From positions 62,001 through 126,000 of the forward strand of contig JADCGQ010000005.1 of assembly GCA_020248945.1 (NCBI GenBank): a DNA stretch of 64,000 bases, written 5' to 3'. Below the pieces are notes generated by a model. That model saw only the letters and a program-made list of their open reading frames with translations. It searched no databases and was not told the DNA's origin. The position numbers and the translations under genes were made by a program. The DNA comes from Rubrivivax sp. (GTDB taxonomy: Bacteria; Pseudomonadota; Gammaproteobacteria; Burkholderiales; Burkholderiaceae_C). This document shows, piece by piece, positions 52,041-64,000 of the stretch. Each line of letters begins with the position of its first letter. The stretch's first letter is position 1.

Positions 52041-52733
52041 ATGGCCACCAATCTCGACCTGCAAGAGCAGGAGCAACTCGACTCGCTCAAGGCGTTCTGG
52101 AAGTCCTACGGCAACCTGATCACCTGGACGCTCATCCTCGCGCTCGGCGCTTTCGCCGGCTGGCGCTACTGGCAGCATCGCCAGGCCCAGCAGGGGCTGG
52201 AGGCCGGCGCCATGTACGAGGAACTCGACCGCGCCGTCACCGCGGGCGACCTGCAGAAGGTCGGCCGCGTGATGGCCGATCTCCAGCAGCGGTTCCCCAA
52301 GACCGTCTTCGCCGCGCAGGGCGCGATGCTCGCCGGCAAGCTGCAGGCCGAAAAGGGCCAGCCCGACGCTGCCAAGGCCAGCCTCGGCTGGGTGGTGAGC
52401 ACGGTCGACGACGCCGACCTCAAGGCGATGGCGCGCCTGCGGCTGGCTGCCGTGCACGCCGAGGCCAAGGCCTTTGACGAGGCGACCAAGCTGCTGGCCG
52501 AGCCGGTGCCGGCCGCCTACGAGGCGCTGCGCGCCGACCGCCAGGGCGACGTGCTCGTGCTGCAGGGCAAGGCGCTCGAGGCCGTGGCCGCCTACCAGCG
52601 GGCACACGCCGCGATGAGCGACAAGGTCGACTACCGTCGTTTTGTCGAGGCCAAGCTGGCCGCGCTGGGCAGCCCGGTGGGCACGGCGGCCGCCACGGCG
52701 GCATCGGCCCCGGCCACGGGGGCCTCGAAGTGA
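52041..52733 (+). CDS. yfgM: YfgM-like membrane protein (SecYEG ancillary, TPR)
   Basis: A 230-residue protein with a short cytoplasmic N-terminus ([20 protein letters not shown]), one transmembrane helix (about 27-45; [18 protein letters not shown]) and a periplasmic TPR-like domain. This matches YfgM, a partner of PpiD at the SecYEG translocon. The position between hisS and bamB is the same as in E. coli. The Ala/Thr/Ser-rich tail is variable. Its stop overlaps the GTG of bamB. Confidence 0.9.
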   Translation: MATNLDLQEQEQLDSLKAFWKSYGNLITWTLILALGAFAGWRYWQHRQAQQGLEAGAMYEELDRAVTAGDLQKVGRVMADLQQRFPKTVFAAQGAMLAGKLQAEKGQPDAAKASLGWVVSTVDDADLKAMARLRLAAVHAEAKAFDEATKLLAEPVPAAYEALRADRQGDVLVLQGKALEAVAAYQRAHAAMSDKVDYRRFVEAKLAALGSPVGTAAATAASAPATGASK

Positions 52734-53848
52734 GGACGTGGCATGTGCGTGCGGCGCTGCTGGCCCTGGCCGCCGCGCTGCTGTCAGGCTGCGCGGCCGA
52801 CAAGCCCAAGCCGAAGCCGCTGGAGCCGCTGACGCCCAAGATCGCCGGACGACTGGTCTGGCAGGCCGGCATCGGCCGCGTCGAGTTCCCGCTCGTGCCC
52901 GCCGTGCGCGACGGCCTCGTGGTCGTGGCCTCGACCTGGGGCGATGTGCAGGCCTACAAGGCCGACACCGGCGAACTGTGGTGGCGCTGGCCGGTCGGTG
53001 CCGAACTGTCGGCCGGCGTCGGCCACGACGGCCGCTTCACGGCGGTGGTGACGCGCGACAACGAGGTCGTCACCCTCGACCGCGGTCGCGAAGTCTGGCG
53101 TGCGCGGGTGCCGGCCAGCGTGGTGACGCCGCCGCTGGTGGCCGGCGAGCGCGTGTTCGTGCTCGGTGTCGACCGCGCGGTGCATGCCTTCGATGCCGTC
53201 GACGGCCGGCGCTTGTGGGTGCTGCAGCGGCCGAGCGATCCGCTGACGCTGGCGCAGCCCAGCGTCGTGGGCGCCTTCCGCAACACGCTGCTCGTGGCCC
53301 AGGGCCCGCGCCTGGCGGGCGTGGACCCGCTGCGCGGCACGCTGCAGTGGGAGACCGCCATCGCCACGCCGCGGGGCAGCAACGAAGTCGAGCGTCTGGC
53401 CGACCTCGTCGGCCCGATGGTTCGCGTCGGCGACCGTGTCTGCATGCGCGCGTTCCAGAACGCCGTCGGCTGCGCCGATGCCGCACGAGGGGCCACGCTG
53501 TGGTCGCGCAACACGGGCGGCACCACGGCCCTGGCCGGTGACGCCGAGCGCGTGTTCGGCGCCGACGCCAGCGACCGCGTGACCGCGTGGCGTGCCGCCA
53601 CCGGCGACGTGCTCTGGACGAACGAGAAGTTCCTGAACCGTGGCTTCAGCGGCGGCGTTTCGATCGGCCCGGTCGTCGTCTTCGGCGACCGCGAAGGCTT
53701 CGTGCACTTCCTGGCCGCCGATACCGGCGAGCCGCAGCTGCGCCTGCCCACCGATGGCCAGCCGATCATCGGCACACCGGTGGTGGCGGGGCAGACGCTG
53801 GTCGTCACCACGGCGGGCGGCAGCCTGTTTGCCTTCCGGCCGAACTGA
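52730..53848 (+). CDS. bamB: Outer membrane protein assembly factor BamB
   Basis: BamB is a lipoprotein beta-propeller of the BAM complex. The 372 residues have a lipobox LLSGC (Cys about 21) and a series of PQQ-like blades seen as [34 protein letters not shown] and [15 protein letters not shown]. The start is GTG at 52730, overlapping the yfgM stop. With bamD 11 kb away, two BAM lipoproteins are in this window; bamA is not. Confidence 0.94.
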   Translation: MRTWHVRAALLALAAALLSGCAADKPKPKPLEPLTPKIAGRLVWQAGIGRVEFPLVPAVRDGLVVVASTWGDVQAYKADTGELWWRWPVGAELSAGVGHDGRFTAVVTRDNEVVTLDRGREVWRARVPASVVTPPLVAGERVFVLGVDRAVHAFDAVDGRRLWVLQRPSDPLTLAQPSVVGAFRNTLLVAQGPRLAGVDPLRGTLQWETAIATPRGSNEVERLADLVGPMVRVGDRVCMRAFQNAVGCADAARGATLWSRNTGGTTALAGDAERVFGADASDRVTAWRAATGDVLWTNEKFLNRGFSGGVSIGPVVVFGDREGFVHFLAADTGEPQLRLPTDGQPIIGTPVVAGQTLVVTTAGGSLFAFRPN

Positions 53849-53903
53849 TGGCCGAACGGATGCGTGCCTCCATCCGGCTTCAGCGCCGGGCTCCGTACCC
53901 CCG

Positions 53904-55253
53904 ATGAAGCCCGTCATCGCCATCGTCGGGCGCGCCAACGTCGGCAAGAGCACGCTCTTCAACCGCATCACGAAGAGCCGCGACGCCATCGTCGCCGACT
54001 TCGCCGGCCTGACGCGCGACCGCCACTACGGCGACGCCAAGCTCGGCCGGCGCGAGTTCATCGTCGTCGACACCGGCGGCTTCGAGCCCGACAAGCCCAC
54101 CGGCGTCGTCGCCGAAATGGCCAAGCAGACCAAGCAGGCGGTGGCCGAGGCCGACCTGGTGATCTTCGTCGTCGACGTGCGCGCCGGGCTGTCGGCACAA
54201 GACCACGACATCGCCCGCTTCCTGCGCCAGCAGCAAAAGCGCGTGCTGCTGGCGGCCAACAAGGCCGAAGGCATGGTCGACTCTCCGGCGCTGGGCGAAT
54301 TCCACGAACTCGGCATCGGCGAGCCGCTGCCGATTTCTTCAGCGCACGGGCAGGGCATCCGCAGTCTGCTCGAGGCGGCGCTGGAGCCCTTCGACTTCGG
54401 CGACGAGGAAGACGACGCCGCGGCCGAGACCGAAGACCCCGACCGCCCCATCCGGCTGGCCGTGGCCGGGCGCCCCAACGTCGGCAAGAGCACGCTGATC
54501 AACGCCTGGCTCGGTGAAGAGCGCCTCGTGGCCTTCGACCAGCCCGGCACCACGCGCGACGCGATCCACGTGCCCTTCGAGAAGGACGGTCGCCGCTTCG
54601 ACCTGATCGACACCGCCGGCCTGCGCCGCAAGGGCAAGGTGTTCGAGGCGATCGAGAAGTTCTCGGTCGTCAAGACGCTGCAGGCCATTGCCGAGGCCAA
54701 CGTGGTGCTGCTGCTGGTCGATGCCACGCTGGGCATCTCGGACCAGGACGCGCACATCGCTGGCTACATCCTGGAGTCGGGCCGCGCGGTGGTGATCGCC
54801 GTCAACAAGTGGGACGCCACCGACGCCTACCAGCGCCAGCAACTCGAGCGCAGCATCGAGACGCGGCTGACCTTCCTGAAGTTCGCACCGGTGCTGCACA
54901 TCTCGGCCATCCGCCGCCAAGGGCTGGGCGCGGTGTGGAAGGCCTTGCTGCAGGCCCATGCCTCGGCCACGGTGAAGATGAGCACCCCCGTGCTGACGCG
55001 GCTGGTGCACGAGGCCGCCGAGCACCAGGCGCCTCGGCGCGCCGGCCACTTCAGGCCGAAGATGCGCTATGCGCACCAGGGCGGCATGAACCCGCCGCGC
55101 GTCATCATCCATGGCACGGCGCTCGAGCACGTCACCGACCAGTACAAGCGCTATCTCGAAGGCCGGCTGCGCGAGCACTTCAAGCTCGTCGGCACCCCCA
55201 TCCGCATCGAGGTGCGGTCGGCCAAGAACCCGTTCGACGAACGGGGCGATTGA
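53904..55253 (+). CDS. der: Ribosome biogenesis GTPase Der
   Basis: Der (EngA) has two tandem GTPase domains and acts in 50S subunit assembly. The 449 residues show G1 in [15 protein letters not shown] (about 7-21) with DTGGF as G3, and the second G1 in [16 protein letters not shown] near 189-204 with [11 protein letters not shown]. The C-terminal KH-like domain ends in KNPFDERGD. The first P-loop has Ala where most homologues have Pro (GRANVGKS), common in betaproteobacteria as far as I recall. It lies 55 bases after bamB. Confidence 0.97.
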   Translation: MKPVIAIVGRANVGKSTLFNRITKSRDAIVADFAGLTRDRHYGDAKLGRREFIVVDTGGFEPDKPTGVVAEMAKQTKQAVAEADLVIFVVDVRAGLSAQDHDIARFLRQQQKRVLLAANKAEGMVDSPALGEFHELGIGEPLPISSAHGQGIRSLLEAALEPFDFGDEEDDAAAETEDPDRPIRLAVAGRPNVGKSTLINAWLGEERLVAFDQPGTTRDAIHVPFEKDGRRFDLIDTAGLRRKGKVFEAIEKFSVVKTLQAIAEANVVLLLVDATLGISDQDAHIAGYILESGRAVVIAVNKWDATDAYQRQQLERSIETRLTFLKFAPVLHISAIRRQGLGAVWKALLQAHASATVKMSTPVLTRLVHEAAEHQAPRRAGHFRPKMRYAHQGGMNPPRVIIHGTALEHVTDQYKRYLEGRLREHFKLVGTPIRIEVRSAKNPFDERGD

Positions 55254-55332
55254 CACAGATCGCCGCACGCCGCCCTAGGGGCTTGCCCTGTGATAACGTG
55301 GGCGCCTGTCGTCTTCCAACACGGAACATATC

Positions 55333-55583
55333 GTGAGCAACAAAGGCCAACTCTTGCAGGACCCCTTCCTGAACCTGCTTCGCAAGGAGCACGTGCCAGT
55401 GTCGATCTACCTCGTCAACGGCATCAAGCTGCAAGGCCACATCGAGTCGTTCGACCAGTACGTCGTGTTGCTGCGCAACACCGTGACGCAGATGGTCTAC
55501 AAGCACGCCATCTCGACCGTGGTGCCCAGCCGCGCCGTGAACTTCCACGCCAACGAACCCGGCGAGCAGGCCTCAACGCAGCC

Positions 55584-55587
<4 letters not shown>
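55333..55587 (+). CDS. hfq: RNA chaperone Hfq
   Basis: Hfq is the hexameric Sm-like protein that pairs small RNAs with mRNAs. The 84 residues contain Sm1 ([20 protein letters not shown]) and Sm2 ([13 protein letters not shown]). The start is GTG at 55333. The C-terminal tail is short ([11 protein letters not shown]). The order der-hfq-hflX-hflK-hflC is the usual one in this group. hflX begins inside its stop. Confidence 0.98.
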
Positions 55588-56883
<1,296 letters not shown>

Positions 56884-56891
<8 letters not shown>

Positions 56892-58266
56892 TCCCGCTCT
56901 CAACACCTCCAGCAGCTTCGCTGGCACCCCTGAAGCCGGCTTCGGCGCTCGCCTGACCGAGGTCGCTTCCGCCTTGGGTGCCTTGGCGCGAGCCGCGGTT
57001 CAGCGCCGCACCGGGCCCGGAGGCCGAACGGCCGGCACGACCGACGGTCTGGTGTTCAACAACCGCAACGACGGCCCGCCCGACCTCGACGAGCTCTGGC
57101 GCGACTTCAACCGCAAGCTCTCCGGCCTGTTCGGCGGCAAGGGCGGTGGTGGCAACCGCGGCGGCCGTCCCGATGGCGGCGGCAGCGGCGGCGGTGGCGG
57201 CGGTGGCTACCAGCCCGACATGAAGAGCGCCGGCATCGGCGCCGGCCTCATCGCCGGCGTGGCGGTGCTGATCTGGCTCGGCAGCGGCTTCTACATCGTG
57301 CAGGAAGGCCAGCAGGCCGTCGTCACCACCTTCGGCAAGTACAGCCAGACCAAGGACGCCGGCTTCCAGTGGCGGCTGCCCTTCCCGGTGCAGTCGCACG
57401 AGACGGTGGCGGTGTCGCAGCTGCAGTCGGTGGAAGTGGGCCGCAGTGGCGTGGTGCAGGCCACCGGCCTGCGCGATTCGTCGATGCTCACGCAGGACGA
57501 GAACATCGTCGACATCCGCTTCACCGTGCAGTACCGGCGCACCGACGCGCGGGCCTACCTGTTCGAGAACAACCGCCCCGACGAGGCCGTGGTGATGGCT
57601 GCCGAAACCGCGGTGCGCGAGATCGTCGGCAAGAGCCGTGTCGACCTCGTGCTGTACGAGCAGCGCGACGCCATCGCCGCCGAGCTGGTGGGGGCGATCC
57701 AGGCGCAGCTCGACCGCCTGAAGGCCGGCATCACCGTGGCCAACGTCAACCTGCAGAGCGTGCAGGTGCCTGAGCAGGTGCAGGCCGCCTTCAACGACGC
57801 GTTCAAGGCCACGGCCGACCGCGACCGCTTCAAGAACGAGGGCCAGGCCTATGCATCGGACGTCATCCCGAAGGCCCGCGGCACGGCATCGCGCCTGATG
57901 GAAGAGGCCGAGGGCTACCGCTCCCGCGTGGTGGCGCAGGCCGAAGGTGATGCGCAACGCTTCCGCTCGGTGCTCGCCGAGTACCAGAAGGCGCCTGGCG
58001 TCACCCGCGACCGCCTCTACATCGAGACGATGCAGCAGGTCTACGCCAACGTCAGCAAGGTCATGGTCGACAGCCGCAGCGGCAGCAACCTGCTGTACCT
58101 GCCGCTGGACCGCCTGCTGCAGCAGGCGGGCGCACCCGTGGCGACACCGGCCCAGGCGCCCACCTCGGTGGCCACGCCGCCGAGTGCGGCCGAACCGGCG
58201 GCGGCTCCGGGCACCGACATCCGCTCGCGCGCCGACGCCCGCTCGCGCGAGCGCGAAGGCCGCTGA
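56884..58266 (+). CDS. hflK: FtsH protease modulator HflK
   Basis: HflK with HflC forms a large membrane cage around the FtsH protease. The 460 residues have a Gly-rich N-terminal cytoplasmic part (GGKGGGGNRGGRPDGGG), one transmembrane helix (about 118-137), then the SPFH/Band 7 domain with FYIVQEGQQAVVTTFGKY and a long helical region; the C-terminal tail is Pro/Ala-rich. The ATG at 56884 lies inside hflX. hflC follows after 24 bases. Confidence 0.95.
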
Positions 58267-58290
58267 CCCGACAAGCGACAAGCACACACC

Positions 58291-59166
58291 ATGAACAAGA
58301 TCGCCGCCACCCTTGGCCTCATCGTTGCATTGCTGCTGGCTGCCTCGAGCACGCTCTTCGTCGTCGACCAACGCCAGGTCGGCGTGATCTACGCGCTGGG
58401 CGAGATCCGCGAGGTCGTCACCGAGCCGGGCCTGAAGTTCAAGCTCCCGCCGCCGTTCCAGAACGTCGTCTTCCTCGACCGCCGCGTGCAGACGCTCGAC
58501 AGCCCCGAGACACGCCCCATCTTCACGGCCGAGAAGAAGAGCCTGGTCATCGACTGGCTGATCAAGTGGCGCATCGCCGAACCGCGCCAGTTCATCCGCA
58601 ACAACGGTGTCGACTTCCGCAACCTCGAGGCCCGGCTCGCCCCCGTGGTGCAGGCGGCGTTCAACGAAGAGATCACCAAGCGCAGCGTCACGGACGTGCT
58701 GGCGACCGAGCGCGACAAGGTCATGAACGACGTGCGTACGCGGTTGGCCGACGAGGCCAAGTCCTTCGGTATCGAGATCCTCGACGTGCGCATCAAGCGC
58801 GTCGACTTCGTCGCCGACATCACCGACTCGGTCTACCGCCGCATGCAGTCCGAGCGGCTTCAGGTGGCCAACGAACTGCGCGCCACGGGCGCGGCCGAGG
58901 CCGAGAAGATCCGCGCCGACGCCGACCGCCAGCGCGAAGTGATCATCGCCGAGGCCTTCCGCGACGCGCAGAAGATCCGCGGCGAGGGCGACGCCAAGGC
59001 GTCGGCCCTGTACGCCGAAGCGTTCGGCCGCGACCCGCAGTTCGCGCAGTTCTATCGCAGCCTCGAGGCCTACAGAGCCACGTTCCGGAGCAAGTCCGAC
59101 GTGATGGTGCTCGACCCGTCGTCCGAGTTCTTCAAGGCGATGCGCGGCAACACGCCCGCGCGCTGA
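58291..59166 (+). CDS. hflC: FtsH protease modulator HflC
   Basis: The second half of the HflKC complex. The 291 residues have an N-terminal transmembrane helix (about 5-24), the SPFH domain with LFVVDQRQVGVIYALGEIRE, and the helical EAEKIRADADRQREVIIAEA stretch near 205-224. The end YRSLEAYRATFRSKSDVMVLDPSSEFF is a family feature (core SDVMVLDPSSEFFKAM). It is translated after hflK from its own site. Confidence 0.96.
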   Translation: MNKIAATLGLIVALLLAASSTLFVVDQRQVGVIYALGEIREVVTEPGLKFKLPPPFQNVVFLDRRVQTLDSPETRPIFTAEKKSLVIDWLIKWRIAEPRQFIRNNGVDFRNLEARLAPVVQAAFNEEITKRSVTDVLATERDKVMNDVRTRLADEAKSFGIEILDVRIKRVDFVADITDSVYRRMQSERLQVANELRATGAAEAEKIRADADRQREVIIAEAFRDAQKIRGEGDAKASALYAEAFGRDPQFAQFYRSLEAYRATFRSKSDVMVLDPSSEFFKAMRGNTPAR

Positions 59167-59201
59167 ATCAGCATTCCGACGCATCGTTCGACCGAACAGC
59201 G

Positions 59202-59387
59202 ATGGCCGACGCGCTGATCGGCGCCTTGGCGCTGATGCTGATCGCCGAGGGTTTGCTGCCCTTCATCAACCCGCGCGGCTGGCGCTCGATGTTCGAGCGC
59301 GCCACGCAGATGAGTGACGGCCAGATCCGTTTCATCGGGCTCATCAGCCTGGGTGTGGGCCTGCTGCTGCTGTTGGTCTGGCTCTGA
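59202..59387 (+). CDS. YjeT-like small membrane protein (DUF2065)
   Basis: A 61-residue protein with two hydrophobic helices (about 5-22 and 43-60) around [20 protein letters not shown]. It matches DUF2065/YjeT, which follows hflC in E. coli and many proteobacteria. The function is unknown. The start is ATG 59202, 35 bases after hflC. Confidence 0.88.
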   Translation: MADALIGALALMLIAEGLLPFINPRGWRSMFERATQMSDGQIRFIGLISLGVGLLLLLVWL

Positions 59388-59464
59388 GCGACTTCGTGGC
59401 TGCGGCGCGGCCGGCGAGGGCAGGGCCGGCGCCTACAATGCGGTTTTTAACGACGTCCCCGTCC

Positions 59465-62012
<2,548 letters not shown>

Positions 62013-62049
62013 GCCTCATTCACCCTCATCTTCACGGAGACCGCGCCTC

Positions 62050-62571
62050 ATGCTCACCGACGACGGCAAGCACCTGTACGTGTCCTGGGACGAGTACCAC
62101 CTGTTGATCGAGCGCCTGGCGCTCAAGGTGGCCGCCTCGGGCTGGGAGTTCGACCAGATCCTCTGCCTGGCCCGAGGTGGCATGCGGCCGGGCGACGTGA
62201 TCTCGCGCGTGTTCGACAAGCCGCTGGCCATCATGAGCACCAGCAGCTACCGCGCCGAGGCCGGCACCATCCAGGGCCGGCTCGACATGGCCAAGTACAT
62301 CACCATGCCCAAGGGCGAGCTGGCCGGGCGTGTGCTGCTCGTCGACGATCTGGCCGACACCGGCGTGACGCTGCGCGCCGTGGTCGACCGCCTGCGTGGC
62401 ATGCCTGCCATCAGCGAGCTGCGCGCCGCCGTGATCTGGGTGAAGGGCGTGTCGAGCTACGTGCCCGACTACTACTGCGACCTGCTGCCCTCGAGCCCCT
62501 GGATCCACCAGCCCTTCGAGGACTACGACAACCTGCGGCCCGACGGCCTGGCGAAGAAGTTTCAGGTCTGA
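62050..62571 (+). CDS. Phosphoribosyltransferase domain protein (Gpt/Hpt-like)
   Basis: A 173-residue type I phosphoribosyltransferase. The PRPP-binding motif is VLLVDDLADTGVTL near 97-110; the phosphate loop region is LARGGMRPGDVISR near 41-54. The order purA-phosphoribosyltransferase suggests purine salvage, for example of guanine or xanthine, but the base is not certain from sequence. The Shine-Dalgarno is within ACGGAGA, 37 bases after purA. Confidence 0.88.
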   Translation: MLTDDGKHLYVSWDEYHLLIERLALKVAASGWEFDQILCLARGGMRPGDVISRVFDKPLAIMSTSSYRAEAGTIQGRLDMAKYITMPKGELAGRVLLVDDLADTGVTLRAVVDRLRGMPAISELRAAVIWVKGVSSYVPDYYCDLLPSSPWIHQPFEDYDNLRPDGLAKKFQV

Positions 62572-62580
62572 AGAAGCGAA

Positions 62581-62608
62581 AAGGCCGGTTGCTTTCGCAA
62601 CCGGCCTT
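62581..62608. terminator. Hairpin terminator between converging genes
   Basis: An 11-bp perfect stem AAGGCCGGTTG (62581-62591) pairs with CAACCGGCCTT (62598-62608). On the minus strand it is followed by TTTTCGCTTCTT, suited to end the tRNA-Leu transcript; on the plus strand the T-tract is weak. It probably works in both directions. Confidence 0.7.
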
Positions 62609-62618
62609 CATCGTTGTT

Positions 62619-62703
<85 letters not shown>

Positions 62704-62774
62704 TTTCAGGAGCCCATGACTATAGCAAACATTTGAACAACACCACAAGTGGAACCTCCTCCGGCACCGGCCTG

Positions 62775-64000
62775 ATGGGCGATGTCGAAGGCACGGTCGA
62801 GGGCCACCGCGACGGCCACGGCTACGTCTGGCCCGAGCACGGCGACGCGCCGATCTTCCTGGCGCCGCAAGAGATGCGCAGCGTGCTGCACCGCGACCGC
62901 GTGCGCGTGCGCGTGCTGCGTTTCGACCGCAAGGGCCGCCCCGAGGGCCGCGTGCTCGACATCCTCGAGCGCCGCAAGACGCCCATCATCGGCCGGCTGC
63001 TGCACGAGGGCGGGCAGTGGCTCGTCGCCCCCGAAGACAGCCGCTACGGCCAGGACATCCTGATCCCGAAGAACGCCACCGCCAGCGCGGCGGTGGGGCA
63101 GGTGGTGTCGGTGGAGCTCACCGAGCCGCCGTCGCTGCACTCGCAGCCCGTGGGCCGCGTGGCCGAGGTGCTCGGCGAGATCGACGACGCCGGCATGGAG
63201 ATCGAGATCGCGGTGCGCAAGTACGAGGTGCCGCACCTGTTCTCGCCCGAGGCGCTGGCCCAGGCCGCCGGACTGCCCGACAAGCTGCGCGCGGTCGATC
63301 GCAAGAACCGCGTCGACCTGCGCGACGTGGCCCTCGTCACCATCGACGGCGAAGACGCGCGCGACTTCGACGACGCCGTCTACGCCGAGCCTCACAGGAG
63401 CGGCCGCGGCAAGAGCGCCGTCGACGGCTGGCGGCTGCTGGTGGCCATTGCCGACGTCAGCCACTACGTGAAGCCGGGCGAGGCGCTCGACGAAGACGCC
63501 TACGAGCGCGCCACCTCGGTGTACTTTCCGCGCCGCGTGATCCCGATGCTGCCCGAGAAGCTCAGCAACGGCCTGTGTTCGCTGAACCCCGACGTCGAGC
63601 GGCTGGCGATGGTGTGCGACATGATCGTCACGACGGCCGGCAAGGTGCATGCGTTCCAGTTCTACCCGGCCATCATCGAGTCGCACGCGCGGCTCACCTA
63701 CACCGAGGTGGCGGCGGTGCTGTCCAACACGCGCGGGCCCGAGGCGGCCAAGCGCGCCGAACTCGTGCCGCACCTGCTGCACCTGCATGAGGTGTACCGC
63801 GTGCTGCTGAAGCAGCGTGCCACGCGCGGTGCGATGGAGTTCGAGACCACGGAGACGCAGATCGTCTGCGACGACCAGGGCCGCATCGAGAAGATCGTGC
63901 CGCGCACGCGCAACGAGGCGCACCGCCTCATCGAAGAGGCCATGCTGGCGGCCAACGTGTGCGCCGCCGAGTACATCGCGGAGGCCGAACACCCGTGTCT
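62775..64000 (+). CDS. rnr: Ribonuclease R, 3' truncated by window edge
   Basis: RNase R is a processive 3'-5' exoribonuclease that degrades structured RNA. About 408 residues are visible. The N-terminal cold-shock/OB domain reads GTVEGHRDGHGYVWPEHGD, followed by VLRFDRKGRPEGRVLDILER. The RNB catalytic domain begins near residue 180 with ALVTIDGEDARDFDDAVYAE, whose Asp residues bind the metal. YFPRRVIPMLPEKLSNGLCS is also diagnostic (core PRRVIPMLPEKLSNGLC). The ATG at 62775 lacks a clear ribosome-binding site; an in-frame TTG at 62733 would add 14 residues. The helix-turn-helix domain of E. coli RNase R is absent. Confidence 0.93.
   Translation, partial: MGDVEGTVEGHRDGHGYVWPEHGDAPIFLAPQEMRSVLHRDRVRVRVLRFDRKGRPEGRVLDILERRKTPIIGRLLHEGGQWLVAPEDSRYGQDILIPKNATASAAVGQVVSVELTEPPSLHSQPVGRVAEVLGEIDDAGMEIEIAVRKYEVPHLFSPEALAQAAGLPDKLRAVDRKNRVDLRDVALVTIDGEDARDFDDAVYAEPHRSGRGKSAVDGWRLLVAIADVSHYVKPGEALDEDAYERATSVYFPRRVIPMLPEKLSNGLCSLNPDVERLAMVCDMIVTTAGKVHAFQFYPAIIESHARLTYTEVAAVLSNTRGPEAAKRAELVPHLLHLHEVYRVLLKQRATRGAMEFETTETQIVCDDQGRIEKIVPRTRNEAHRLIEEAMLAANVCAAEYIAEAEHPC

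Noticed and set aside
62716..62736. Mini-ORF ATG...TGA (6 codons) before rnr
   Set aside because: Too short, no clear ribosome-binding site spacing, and no sign of regulatory codons or a following terminator.

Overview
The window is 64 kb of chromosome from a GC-rich betaproteobacterium, most likely order Burkholderiales (Rubrivivax/Leptothrix/Methylibium-like or a Comamonadaceae relative). This rests on very strong G/C third-position bias, pssA next to leuA, the block rlmN-pilF-rodZ-ispG-hisS-yfgM-bamB-der-hfq-hflX-hflK-hflC-hisZ-purA, a structured leader before sucA, and short intergenic repeats of a type I associate with that group. I see no prophage, IS element, CRISPR array or genomic island. 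Coding is dense, with many 1-4 bp overlaps.

Layout. 1-4.6 kb: end of pssA, leuA behind what looks like a leader-peptide attenuator, an S11 D,D-peptidase and an IclR regulator. 4.7-7.7 kb (minus strand): hpnC-hpnD-hpnE for squalene. 7.8-12.3 kb: RND efflux adaptor and pump behind a promoter with a TetR-type palindrome. 12.3-18.3 kb: tRNA-Leu(TAG) and the proteostasis cluster tig-clpP-clpX-lon, with a heat-shock-type promoter before lon. 18.4-18.8 kb: tRNA-Gly, tRNA-Cys and tRNA-Leu(TAA). 18.9-28.3 kb: a UMF1-type MFS transporter; etfB-etfA-acyl-CoA dehydrogenase-nitronate monooxygenase behind two different palindromic operators; a small lipoprotein; an amidohydrolase broken by one in-frame stop; an ABC peptide-binding protein; and a small cysteine-cluster protein. 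28.4-37.6 kb: the 2-oxoglutarate dehydrogenase operon sucA-sucB-lpdA, followed by a soluble diguanylate cyclase, zapE and an exported coiled-coil protein. 37.6-45.8 kb: PPM phosphatase, YdcH-like protein, DinG-type helicase, bamD, rluD, scpB and a long RluB. 45.9-62.6 kb: ndk, rlmN, pilF, rodZ, ispG, hisS, yfgM, bamB, der, hfq, hflX, hflK, hflC, yjeT-like, hisZ, purA and a phosphoribosyltransferase. The end holds tRNA-Leu(CAG) on the minus strand and the 5' part of rnr.

The genes are mostly core: protein quality control, outer-membrane assembly (bamB, bamD), cell shape and division (rodZ, zapE, scpB), ribosome/RNA modification, the TCA cycle and amino-acid or purine synthesis. I found no clearly new multi-gene system. 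The most interesting signals are regulatory: the leuA leader with rare Leu codons and three mutually exclusive stems, the sucA leader structure, the paired operators before etfBA, the TetR-type operator with no adjacent tetR, and the sigma-32-like promoter of lon. The broken amidohydrolase and the repeat-bearing RluB tail are also worth checking. Coordinates were read by eye; no alignment, folding or database search was run.
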